The notes under the pieces are model-generated. The model saw only the letters and a list, made by a program, of their open reading frames with translations, was not told the origin of the DNA and did not search any database. Below, one piece after another: positions 1-5,760 of a DNA stretch of 6,045 nucleotides. The translations under genes and the position numbers were made by a program. The stretch is from the NCBI GenBank assembly GCA_013336205.1, contig JAAXUD010000190.1, positions 1 through 6,045 of the forward strand, written 5' to 3'. The first letter of the stretch is position 1, and every line of letters starts with the position of its first letter. This DNA is from Lentimicrobium sp. GTDB taxonomy: Bacteria; Bacteroidota; Bacteroidia; Bacteroidales; Lentimicrobiaceae.

Positions 1-1
1 C

Positions 2-298
2 AACAACGATGGTAAAATTATTTTTCTCAGCCCCGACGATATTGTATATTGTGAAAGTGACGGGAATTACTGTACTATTTTTCTGGAGAACCGTGATAAA
101 ATAGTAATAACACAGAAGTTGAAATTCATGGAAGAGAAGCTCTCCGGATTCCACTTTTTCAGAATTCATAACTCCTACCTGATCAACCTCAGCAAGGTAA
201 AGGAATTTCATAAAACGGATGAATATGTTATATTGTCCAACGCGGTTAAAATCCCGGTATCAAGGAATCGCAAATCAACATTTCTCGATAAAATATGA
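2..298 (+). CDS. LytTR-family response regulator, C-terminal DNA-binding domain (5' partial)
   Basis: The open frame enters from the left edge and gives 98 residues before TGA at 296-298. It reads as a nearly complete LytTR DNA-binding domain: an early I-F-L-S-P-D-D-I-V-Y-C-E-S-D-G-N-Y block, then Q-K-L-K-F-M-E-E-K-L, then the hallmark F-F-R-I-H-N-S-Y-L-I-N-L-S-K-V, and near the end I-P-V-S-R-N-R-K. In known family members this beta-rich domain binds paired direct repeats in promoters and is usually fused to an N-terminal CheY-like receiver domain, which would lie off the left edge. The stop overlaps the next gene's start in an ATGA, so the kinase is probably translationally coupled to it and is its likely partner. 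Target genes cannot be told from this window. The domain call is firm; the receiver domain is inferred. Confidence 0.9.
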   Translation, partial: NNDGKIIFLSPDDIVYCESDGNYCTIFLENRDKIVITQKLKFMEEKLSGFHFFRIHNSYLINLSKVKEFHKTDEYVILSNAVKIPVSRNRKSTFLDKI

Positions 299-1788
299 GT
301 ATTGATGTTACGTTGGGCGGAATCATGCTGTGGGGTTTTGTAACTTCCGGTTTGATCATTTACAGCCTGATCTGCAGCCTTATCTATACACAAACCCGTC
401 AGCGCGTATTCCTTTATTATGGACTATACAATATGCTGGTCGTTCTGTTCATTCTCAAAAACAGTCCACTGATTTCACAGGAATGGGTTCAAAGCTATAT
501 CAATTCTAAATACTATACCTTTAACTGGCTCATTCAGGTTATCTACAACTCCCTGCTATTTTTCTTTTATATTGAGTTTCTGGAGATGAAAACCCATTTC
601 CCAAAGTTCAGTGCATTTCTTTCAAAGTTTCTGAAAGTTCTGATGATTGCAGCCACTTTCTGGGGTATCATTGCAGTGGCTGCGGACAATCCCCGGCTAT
701 TCAGCCTGTTTTTTAATTTCGGATTTATTCCCCTGATGACGGTGATGGTCATTGCAGCACTTTGGGTGACCACAAAAATCCCCAACAATCTGAAATATTT
801 TATCATTTCGGGGGTAATCATTTATCAGGTGCTGGCTTATTTGTCTCTTTTAATGAGTTACAGGATCATATCCAGTTCCTTCCCTATTTTCTATTTTTAC
901 CTTGGCGTTGTAATAGAGTCGACCATCTTTATGCTGGGACTGGGATACAAGATCAAACTGCTTTATGCTGAGAAACTTCACGCTCAACAGCTTATCATTG
1001 AAGAGCAGACGAATCTTCAATTGCTGCGCAACTCACAACAGCTTGAACTGGAAAGGCAATTAGAACAAAAAATAACCCAATTAAGGCTGGTTATTGAGCA
1101 AAATGAAGCTGAAAAACTAAAATCATTAGCGCTGGCCTATGAGAATGAGATTTCGCAATTGCGTTTGGATGCATTGCGCAGCCAGATGAATCCACACTTT
1201 ATCTTCAATGCACTCAACTCCATCAAAGCCTTCCTGATTGATAACAACAAAGAAAAGGCAATCTATTACCTTAATAAGTTTGCCAAGCTAATCCGTAAGA
1301 TTCTCGAAGGAACAAGAACCGACAGTGTTCCACTCAATGATGAACTGGAAACGATTTCACTATACCTGAATATTGAAAATATCAGGTTTAATGATTCGGT
1401 AGATTTTGAATTGTCCATTGATCAGGGAATTGACATAAGCACTATAAGGATTCCTTCGTTAATTTTGCAGCCTTTCATCGAAAATGCTTTCTGGCATGGA
1501 TTAATGCAGAAAGAAGGGCTCCGCCGCATCTCGATTGAAGTAACAGGAATGTCAGGTGAAGTAAAGCTCTCAATTACCGACAATGGCATCGGCCGTGAAA
1601 AAGCAAGAGATATCAGCGAAAAGAAATCATTTAAAAAGGAATCATTGGGAATACTGTTTGCGCAGGATCGGTTAAATTATTTTAACCGAAAATACAATAC
1701 AAAATATAGCTTCACCATTTCAGATTTGTATGATGACCTGCATATAGCCACTGGTACACAGGTGGTTTTCAGTTTTCTTATGGACTGA
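295..1788 (+). CDS. Membrane sensor histidine kinase, LytS/YehU type, with 7-helix N-terminal domain
   Basis: This 497-residue protein is a two-component sensor in the cytoplasmic membrane. Residues 1-220 contain about seven hydrophobic helices (roughly 9-31, 37-55, 77-98, 112-130, 138-159, 166-188, 197-219), ending in a V-V-I-E-S-T-I-F-M-L-G-L-G-Y stretch typical of 7TMR-DISM-type membrane domains. Residues 222-295 are rich in E, Q, L and K and look like a coiled-coil signalling helix. The His_kinase (LytS-type) phosphoacceptor is in R-S-Q-M-N-P-H-F-I-F-N-A-L-N-S-I, with His301. The ATP-binding domain has an N-box (L-Q-P-F-I-E-N-A-F-W-H-G, Asn397) and a G1 box (D-N-G-I-G, Asp429); the later G2 region, S-L-G-I-L-F-A-Q-D-R-L, is less canonical. 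No large periplasmic sensor domain precedes the helices. The ATG overlaps the regulator's stop by 4 nt, which supports this start. The signal sensed is unknown. Confidence 0.93.
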   Translation: MSIDVTLGGIMLWGFVTSGLIIYSLICSLIYTQTRQRVFLYYGLYNMLVVLFILKNSPLISQEWVQSYINSKYYTFNWLIQVIYNSLLFFFYIEFLEMKTHFPKFSAFLSKFLKVLMIAATFWGIIAVAADNPRLFSLFFNFGFIPLMTVMVIAALWVTTKIPNNLKYFIISGVIIYQVLAYLSLLMSYRIISSSFPIFYFYLGVVIESTIFMLGLGYKIKLLYAEKLHAQQLIIEEQTNLQLLRNSQQLELERQLEQKITQLRLVIEQNEAEKLKSLALAYENEISQLRLDALRSQMNPHFIFNALNSIKAFLIDNNKEKAIYYLNKFAKLIRKILEGTRTDSVPLNDELETISLYLNIENIRFNDSVDFELSIDQGIDISTIRIPSLILQPFIENAFWHGLMQKEGLRRISIEVTGMSGEVKLSITDNGIGREKARDISEKKSFKKESLGILFAQDRLNYFNRKYNTKYSFTISDLYDDLHIATGTQVVFSFLMD

Positions 1789-1824
1789 TTCAGCGGGGCC
1801 TGCTCATAATTGAAGCCGTATTCC

Positions 1825-1848
1825 GGCAATGCATAAATCAGCATTGCC
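1825..1848 (+). terminator. Stem-loop after the histidine kinase gene; possible weak terminator
   Basis: A perfect 8-bp inverted repeat, GGCAATGC and GCATTGCC, flanks an 8-nt A/T-rich loop. It begins 37 nt after the kinase stop codon, a suitable place to end the regulator-kinase transcript. The following bases (CTCTATATTG) do not form a real T tract, so classical intrinsic termination is doubtful. It may instead be an mRNA-stabilising hairpin or a protein-binding palindrome. The repeat itself is certain; its role is inferred. Confidence 0.45.
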
Positions 1849-1872
1849 CTCTATATTGATGGTAAATGTTTC

Positions 1873-1895
1873 AGGTTAAACAAGTGATTTAACCT
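1873..1895. repeat. 8-bp inverted repeat upstream of the peroxiredoxin gene
   Basis: AGGTTAAA and TTTAACCT form a perfect 8-bp inverted repeat with a 7-nt spacer, about 107 nt before the peroxiredoxin ATG. Its symmetry and size (23 bp) would suit a dimeric regulator's operator, but the arms could also pair in RNA. I recognise no named binding consensus. Confidence 0.4.
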
Positions 1896-1930
1896 TCGCA
1901 ATAATAATTTCCCACTAAACATACGGCCTT

Positions 1931-1965
1931 GTTCCTTGTTTATAGCCTGTAATCAAACAGGGAAC
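1931..1965. promoter_or_regulatory. 11-bp inverted repeat in the peroxiredoxin leader
   Basis: GTTCCTTGTTT (1931-1941) and AAACAGGGAAC (1955-1965) pair along 11 positions, with one T-G wobble, around a 13-nt loop. The right arm ends 36 nt before the peroxiredoxin start codon, so it lies in the 5' untranslated leader or overlaps the promoter. The left arm also carries a short tandem repeat, CTTGTTC-CTTGTTT. No T tract follows, so it is not a classical terminator. It could be an operator for a redox-responsive regulator or an mRNA structure; no known consensus could be assigned. Confidence 0.45.
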
Positions 1966-2001
1966 TGTTCATTAACTCACTATACAAATTATTAAAAAAA
2001 C

Positions 2002-2631
2002 ATGTCATTAGTTGGAAAAAAAGCGCCTTCATTTAAGGCAAGTGCCGTAATCAACGGCGAAGAAATTGTTGAAAATTTTTCACTTGATCAGTTTCTTGGG
2101 AAGAAACATGTAGTTTTCTTTTTTTACCCAAAAGATTTTACTTTCGTATGTCCTACTGAATTGCACGCATATCAGGCGAAACTGGCTGAATTTGAGAAGC
2201 GCAATTGCGCGGTGGTAGCCTGCTCTACCGATACCGAAGAATCGCACTGGGGCTGGCTGCAGATGGCCAAAGATAATGGTGGAATACAGGGAATTACCTA
2301 CCCGATTGTAGCCGATACAGCAAAAACCATCAGTGCAAACTTTGGCGTACTGGCCGGTGATTACGATTGGAACGACGAAGGTGAAATGGTTGCCAATGGC
2401 CCTATGATTGCCTATCGTGGATTGTTCCTGATTGACAAGGCCGGAACGGTTCACCATGAAACAGTAAACAATTTCCCATTGGGACGTAATGTTGACGAAA
2501 CACTCCGCATGCTCGATGCATTGCAGTATTTCGAAGAAAAGGGTGAAGTTTGTCCTGCAAACTGGGAACCAGGTAAGGATGGGATGAAAGATACCCACGC
2601 CGGTGTTGCTGATTATCTAGCTAAACACTGA
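2002..2631 (+). CDS. Typical 2-Cys peroxiredoxin (AhpC/Prx1 class)
   Basis: This 209-residue cytoplasmic thiol peroxidase reduces hydrogen peroxide, organic hydroperoxides and possibly peroxynitrite. The active site F-Y-P-K-D-F-T-F-V-C-P-T-E-L has the PxxxTxxC motif, with Pro43, Thr47 and peroxidatic Cys50; the catalytic Arg is probably Arg139 (A-Y-R-G-L-F-L-I-D). The resolving Cys184 sits in G-E-V-C-P-A-N-W, the mark of the typical 2-Cys class, in which two subunits form an intermolecular disulfide. Cys69 and Cys74 are extra. A stretch near 119-134 (D-Y-D-W-N-D-E-G-E-M-V-A-N-G-P) is longer than in many AhpC/Prx1 proteins. A GG-containing loop occurs at 93-97, but the C-terminus has Tyr-Leu rather than Tyr-Phe. 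The ATG follows an A-rich leader (ATTATTAAAAAAAC), common in Bacteroidota. No AhpF reductase is adjacent; the converging thioredoxin is a plausible reductant. Confidence 0.96.
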   Translation: MSLVGKKAPSFKASAVINGEEIVENFSLDQFLGKKHVVFFFYPKDFTFVCPTELHAYQAKLAEFEKRNCAVVACSTDTEESHWGWLQMAKDNGGIQGITYPIVADTAKTISANFGVLAGDYDWNDEGEMVANGPMIAYRGLFLIDKAGTVHHETVNNFPLGRNVDETLRMLDALQYFEEKGEVCPANWEPGKDGMKDTHAGVADYLAKH

Positions 2632-2675
2632 TTGTAAAAGCAGTATGCTGGAATTTCATGAATTCATTGATTGTT

Positions 2676-2720
2676 AAAAACAACAAAGCCCTGTTCAATC
2701 AACGGGGCTTTGTTGTTTTT
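2676..2720. terminator. Strong bidirectional intrinsic terminator between convergent genes
   Basis: A perfect 16-bp stem (AAAAACAACAAAGCCC at 2676-2691 with its complement at 2705-2720) continues inward through four more pairs, one of them T-G, to a 5-nt loop (CAATC, 2696-2700). The + strand ends in GTTGTTTTT, and because the left arm begins with five A, the - strand also ends in a T run. It lies between the peroxiredoxin stop and the stop of the converging small acidic gene, so it can serve both transcripts. Confidence 0.93.
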
Positions 2721-2737
2721 AGTCAGAATGCTGCCTT

Positions 2738-2980
2738 TCAGGATATTGAATTTCGGACCCTTTGCGTATAGTTGCGCAAAGCAGTATTGAATTCACATCC
2801 GGTGTCCCTGATTTCGCGCTGTATTTCAAGGGCAGCCATCACATGGGTAAGTTGCTCTCCTTCGTCTTCGCCCGGAATTTCGATCTCAGGCTGTTTTTCA
2901 TCATAAAACGCAGCTTCGGCTTTTTCCAGCTCGGCTATGTTGAACTGTTCAGCCAGTTTTTTTATAACAGGAATTTTCAT
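2738..2980 (-). CDS. Small acidic protein paired with thioredoxin (resembles DUF6952 family)
   Basis: This is an 80-residue soluble protein with no signal peptide or membrane segment. It begins M-K-I-P-V-I-K-K-L-A-E-Q-F, has a strongly acidic middle (E-I-E-I-P-G-E-D-E-G-E-Q-L-T-H, about residues 32-46) and ends in a probable helical region (A-L-E-I-Q-R-E-I-R-D, then T-A-L-R-N-Y-T-Q-R-V-R-N-S-I-S). A single Cys62 is present. From memory, the start, the acidic block and the R-V-R-x-S-I ending match a short Bacteroidota family annotated as DUF6952, found beside thioredoxin and peroxiredoxin genes; this is not verified. It starts 9 nt after the thioredoxin stop, so the two are surely co-transcribed. 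No biochemical function is known to me. A role as a thioredoxin or peroxiredoxin partner is only a guess from position. Confidence 0.85.
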   Translation of the reverse strand: MKIPVIKKLAEQFNIAELEKAEAAFYDEKQPEIEIPGEDEGEQLTHVMAALEIQREIRDTGCEFNTALRNYTQRVRNSIS

Positions 2981-2989
2981 AGTTGTTGT

Positions 2990-3307
2990 TTACTGAAGGG
3001 ATTCAATCATAGCCACCACATTCTCTTCTTTAGAAGTCGCTTCACCTTTAAGCAATTCGCCCTTGCTGAAAACCGCGAAAAAAGGAAGGTTATTTACTCC
3101 GGCTATTTTTCTGGCTTCCGGATTTTGTTCTGCATTAATGTCAAGAAAAGCCACTTTATTAAAACGGTCTTCGTCAGAAAGCCTTCTGAATTTGGGCGCG
3201 AAAAGTTTACAACTTCCACACCAGTCTGCGTAATATTTGACTACAACTTTATCGTTTTGCGTAAGCAGTTCATTAAATGTTGAATCGTTTGCCTGTATCA
3301 GTGCCAT
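2990..3307 (-). CDS. Thioredoxin-family protein with a CGSC active site
   Basis: This 105-residue single-domain thioredoxin fold has the usual length of a cytoplasmic thioredoxin. The redox site is Y-A-D-W-C-G-S-C-K, Cys30 and Cys33, with Ser in place of the common Pro of CGPC; such changes usually raise the redox potential. The cis-proline is Pro75 in N-N-L-P-F-F-A-V-F. No signal peptide is present, so it should act in the cytoplasm as a dithiol reductant. It is the first gene of a two-gene - strand operon with the small acidic protein and faces the peroxiredoxin gene, its likely substrate. The ATG is preceded on its own strand by an A-rich leader (AAAAAATACTATAT), consistent with this start. 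No clear promoter could be picked in the upstream 220 bp. Confidence 0.93.
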   Translation of the reverse strand: MALIQANDSTFNELLTQNDKVVVKYYADWCGSCKLFAPKFRRLSDEDRFNKVAFLDINAEQNPEARKIAGVNNLPFFAVFSKGELLKGEATSKEENVVAMIESLQ

Positions 3308-3527
3308 ATATAGTATTTTTTGTTTTGGTCAATTAACGCATTTTGGCGATAAAGGTTCACAAAACAGCCGGTTAATAGTATGGAATGCCACAGGCTTAAC
3401 CCACAATGAATAGTAAAAATTCAGTTGATAGAAACGCGGACATATTGCAAAACAGGGATTCTTAACCAGCTTGCCGGATCAGGTCTGTTTTAATTGGCCG
3501 GAACAGGGCCGAAGATTAGTAAAGTTC
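3308..3527. other. Intergenic region upstream of thioredoxin, downstream of the CvpA gene
   Basis: This 220-bp gap has no convincing open frame. It should hold the promoter of the - strand thioredoxin operon and the end of the mlaE-mlaF-cvpA transcript. I see only a loose inverted repeat, GGTTAA (3370-3375) and TTAACC (3396-3401), and a short GC-rich hairpin, GGCC (3496-3499 and 3507-3510), without a T tract. Neither can be assigned a function. Confidence 0.5.
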
Positions 3528-4064
3528 TTATTTCCCTTTAATTCCGTCATCTTCCTCATCAGGAGTTCCATTTACCCTGTCTAACTGAGCTTTGAGAAAC
3601 GGAAGTGCTGAAGGTAACAGCCATTCGAGTGGTTGATAGAAGTATGAGCTTTCCTTTGTTTCAGTCTTTATAAGGCGGCTTTGTGGATCGGCAATCTTCA
3701 TAAGATAGACTATTGCTGAAAAGACAAAAAGGGTTTTCAAAATTCCAAACGCGGCACCTGCAATCCGGTTTACAAAGCCAAGGGCAGCAATCTCAATAAC
3801 TTTTTCAATTGATTTGCCGATAAGGTGGACAAGGATTACAATAATTAAAAAGCAAATGGCATAAGCCGCAATGAAGAGCAGGGTTGAATGACCGCCAAAC
3901 ATATGCTGGAGATTAATTGCCAGGTTGCCTGCATATTTTAGTGAGAATATAATTCCCAGCACAAGGCCGGCCAACGATGCCACCCCAATAATGAATCCTT
4001 TCGAGAAGCCTTTAATGGCTGAAATTCCCAAAAAGATCAGGAGAATGACATCAAAATAATTCAT
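3528..4064 (-). CDS. CvpA-family membrane protein
   Basis: This 178-residue integral membrane protein has about four hydrophobic helices (roughly 4-18, 23-43, 61-84, 103-123) and a hydrophilic, acidic C-terminal tail (P-D-E-E-D-D-G-I-K-G-K). The N-terminus M-N-Y-F-D-V-I-L-L-I-F-L, followed by K-G-F-S-K-G-F-I, and the later F-V-N-R-I-A-G-A-A-F-G-I-L-K are the typical signature of the CvpA (colicin V production) family, whose length here is usual. The molecular role of the family is poorly defined; it was first linked to colicin V production in E. coli and is broadly conserved in bacteria without colicins. The ATG lies 11 nt after the mlaF stop, so it is probably the last gene of the mlaE-mlaF transcript, which suggests but does not prove an envelope role. 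Confidence 0.87.
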   Translation of the reverse strand: MNYFDVILLIFLGISAIKGFSKGFIIGVASLAGLVLGIIFSLKYAGNLAINLQHMFGGHSTLLFIAAYAICFLIIVILVHLIGKSIEKVIEIAALGFVNRIAGAAFGILKTLFVFSAIVYLMKIADPQSRLIKTETKESSYFYQPLEWLLPSALPFLKAQLDRVNGTPDEEDDGIKGK

Positions 4065-4075
4065 AGAATCGGGCT

Positions 4076-4825
4076 TTACTTTTGCTTAAGCTTCCTGGTT
4101 AATTCGGTGGCAAAAACAAATTCATTCAGTTCGGGGTTATCACTGGTCAGTACTGTGTCTTTATCGCCTTGCCACCATAGTTTTCCTTTGTGAATAAACG
4201 CGATTTTATCACCGATTTCGATCACGGAGTTCATATCGTGGGTATTAATAACCGTGGTCATGTTATACTCCTGAGTTATCTCGCTGATCAGGTTGTCAAT
4301 AACATTGGCGGTGTGTGGATCGAGGCCTGAGTTTGGCTCGTCGCAGAAAAGATATTTCGGGTTCATGGCAATGGCCCTGGCAATGGCGACCCGTTTTTTC
4401 ATTCCACCGCTGAGCTCGGCAGGCATAAGTTTATTCACATTTTCCAACTTTACCCTGGAGAGGCAAAAATTTGCCCTGTCGCGCTTTTCTGAGGGTGTTT
4501 GTTCGGTGAACATCGACAAAGGGAAAATAATATTATCTTCAACAGTCATCGAATCAAAAAGAGCGCCTCCCTGAAAAAGCATCCCCAGTTCCTGGCGTAT
4601 CACTTTCATTTCGTCGAACGACATGCGGGAGAAAACCCGTTCATCATACATTACCTTGCCAAGGTCGATTTCAAACAGGCCGACCAGGCATTTCATCAGC
4701 ACAGTTTTACCCGAACCACTCTGGCCGATGATAAGGTTACATTTTCCGGTTTCGAACCGGGCAGAAACGGAATCAAGTACAAGGTGATCACCAAACGACT
4801 TGGACACATTGACGGCTTCGATCAT
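4076..4825 (-). CDS. mlaF: MlaF-like ABC transporter ATPase (phospholipid transport)
   Basis: This 249-residue protein is the cytoplasmic ATPase that powers an MlaE-type lipid permease. Visible motifs are Walker A G-Q-S-G-S-G-K-T (34-41), the Q-loop in L-F-Q-G-G-A-L-F-D-S-M-T-V (Gln85), a block strongly typical of MlaF/Mkl ATPases, the signature L-S-G-G-M-K-K-R (138-145), Walker B Y-L-F-C-D-E-P with catalytic Glu163, a D-loop S-G-L-D-P and the switch His196 in N-T-H-D-M. Walker B continues as D-E-P-N-S-G-L-D, with Asn165 where Thr is more usual; this is unlikely to abolish activity. The ATG overlaps the permease stop by 4 nt (ATGA), supporting coupled translation and a complex with it. In the E. 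coli system the transporter moves phospholipids between the inner and outer membranes to keep outer-membrane asymmetry; the direction and substrate here are inferred. Confidence 0.95.
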   Translation of the reverse strand: MIEAVNVSKSFGDHLVLDSVSARFETGKCNLIIGQSGSGKTVLMKCLVGLFEIDLGKVMYDERVFSRMSFDEMKVIRQELGMLFQGGALFDSMTVEDNIIFPLSMFTEQTPSEKRDRANFCLSRVKLENVNKLMPAELSGGMKKRVAIARAIAMNPKYLFCDEPNSGLDPHTANVIDNLISEITQEYNMTTVINTHDMNSVIEIGDKIAFIHKGKLWWQGDKDTVLTSDNPELNEFVFATELTRKLKQK

Positions 4826-5568
4826 GCCAGCAGGAGTTTGGTTAGTATGAGGTTAAAAACAATAATAGCCATGCTACTGTGCACAACGCCCTTGGTACTG
4901 GCAGCGCCCACTTCCAGGGCCCCACCCTTGGTATAAAAACCGTGGTATCCCGAAATAGAAACAATCAGGAAGGCAAAAACCACCGATTTAATCAGCGCAT
5001 AATAAATGTCATAGACTTCAAAAAAGGCCTTGATGCCATATATATACTCTCCTGATGGAACCAGTCCCGTGAGTGATCCGGCCAGCCAGCCGCCAAATAC
5101 TGCCAGTATCATGCTTAACATGATCAGGATAGGGTTTATAAAGGTACTGGCGACAATCTTCGGGAAAATAAGGTAAGTAGCAGGATTAATCCCTATGATT
5201 TCGAGGGCATCAATCTGCTCGGTAACCCTCATGGTTCCTATCTCGGATGATATACGTGATCCTACTTTACCCGCCAGAATCAGGCTTATAATGGTGGGTG
5301 AGAACTCAAGCACCACCGATTGCCTTGTGGCAAATCCAATGGTATAAAGAGGAATTAGCGGGGTGTCAACATTAAAAGCCATCTGAATGCAAAGCACTGC
5401 ACCCATAAATACAGAGATAAAAGCAACAATGGCCAATGAATCAAGGCCAAGATTCTCGATCTCAATAATAATCTGCCTGAAGTAAATTGATTGTTTTTCA
5501 GGCCTTTTAAACACCTGCCTGATAAGCAATATATACCGTCCGATATGAAATAGAAATGCCTTGATCAC
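4822..5568 (-). CDS. mlaE: MlaE-like ABC transporter permease (phospholipid transport)
   Basis: This 248-residue inner-membrane permease is of the MlaE (formerly DUF140) family. The family hallmark is clear at about 88-129: E-F-S-P-T-I-I-S-L-I-L-A-G-K-V-G-S-R, then E-I-G-T-M-R-V-T-E-Q-I-D-A-L-E-I-I-G-I-N-P, the segment expected to contact the ATPase. Hydrophobic helices lie near 44-65, 89-101, 139-170, 190-208 and 230-247, and the late G-G-A-L-E-V-G-A-A-S-T-K-G-V-V block is also typical. The start codon is GTG (5566-5568): an in-frame TAA stop at 5590-5592 leaves no upstream ATG, the nearest upstream ATG is in another frame and stops at once, and the first internal Met (55) lies inside a membrane helix. 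It heads the mlaE-mlaF-cvpA transcript. No MlaD-type MCE protein or STAS protein (MlaB) is next to it. Confidence 0.95.
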   Translation of the reverse strand: MIKAFLFHIGRYILLIRQVFKRPEKQSIYFRQIIIEIENLGLDSLAIVAFISVFMGAVLCIQMAFNVDTPLIPLYTIGFATRQSVVLEFSPTIISLILAGKVGSRISSEIGTMRVTEQIDALEIIGINPATYLIFPKIVASTFINPILIMLSMILAVFGGWLAGSLTGLVPSGEYIYGIKAFFEVYDIYYALIKSVVFAFLIVSISGYHGFYTKGGALEVGAASTKGVVHSSMAIIVFNLILTKLLLA

Positions 5569-5696
5569 GGTTAGAACATTTTTGCTAAATTAGATAAAAT
5601 TATTGTTGGGTCGTATCTCAATATTGAAGATGAATTAGTCGGCTTTTATCTCTAATCAGATGAAAGGAAGATTTTTAAACAGCATTTCCAAAACAA

Positions 5697-5729
5697 TTTG
5701 CACCTGCACCAGTCAATTTAGTATTTTTG
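5697..5729 (+). promoter_or_regulatory. Bacteroidota-type promoter for the small lipoprotein gene
   Basis: TTTG at 5697-5700 is followed after 21 nt by TATTTTTG at 5722-5729. This matches the Bacteroidota primary sigma factor consensus (TTTG at about -33 and TAnnTTTG at about -7) in both sequence and spacing. Transcription should start near 5735, leaving a leader of about 25 nt before the ATG at 5761. It faces away from mlaE, whose own promoter should lie in the same 192-bp gap but is not clear. Confidence 0.7.
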
Positions 5730-5760
5730 AGGTTTATAATCAAGAAATTTTATATTTCCA

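Noticed and set aside
567..821. 84-codon - strand frame inside the histidine kinase
   Set aside because: Antisense to the membrane-helix region of the kinase; no independent support.
2080..2598. 172-codon open frame on the - strand inside the peroxiredoxin gene
   Set aside because: It lies wholly antisense to a clearly functional peroxiredoxin, has no recognisable domain and reads as a shadow of the codon pattern.
2762..3283. 173-codon + strand frame antisense to the thioredoxin and small acidic genes
   Set aside because: It spans two convincing genes and their junction in reverse, rich in Phe and Lys without any domain; a shadow frame.
3485..3510. Short hairpins (CTGTT/AACAG and GGCC/GGCC) after the CvpA gene as a terminator
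   Set aside because: Stems are only 4-5 bp and no T tract follows on the - strand, so I cannot support a terminator here.
4499..4936. 145-codon + strand frame across the mlaE/mlaF junction
   Set aside because: It is antisense to conserved ABC transporter genes and has no family resemblance.
5579..5592. TAATTTAG on the - strand as a -7 element for mlaE
   Set aside because: It matches TAnnTTTG only partly and no TTTG or TTG lies at a suitable distance upstream.
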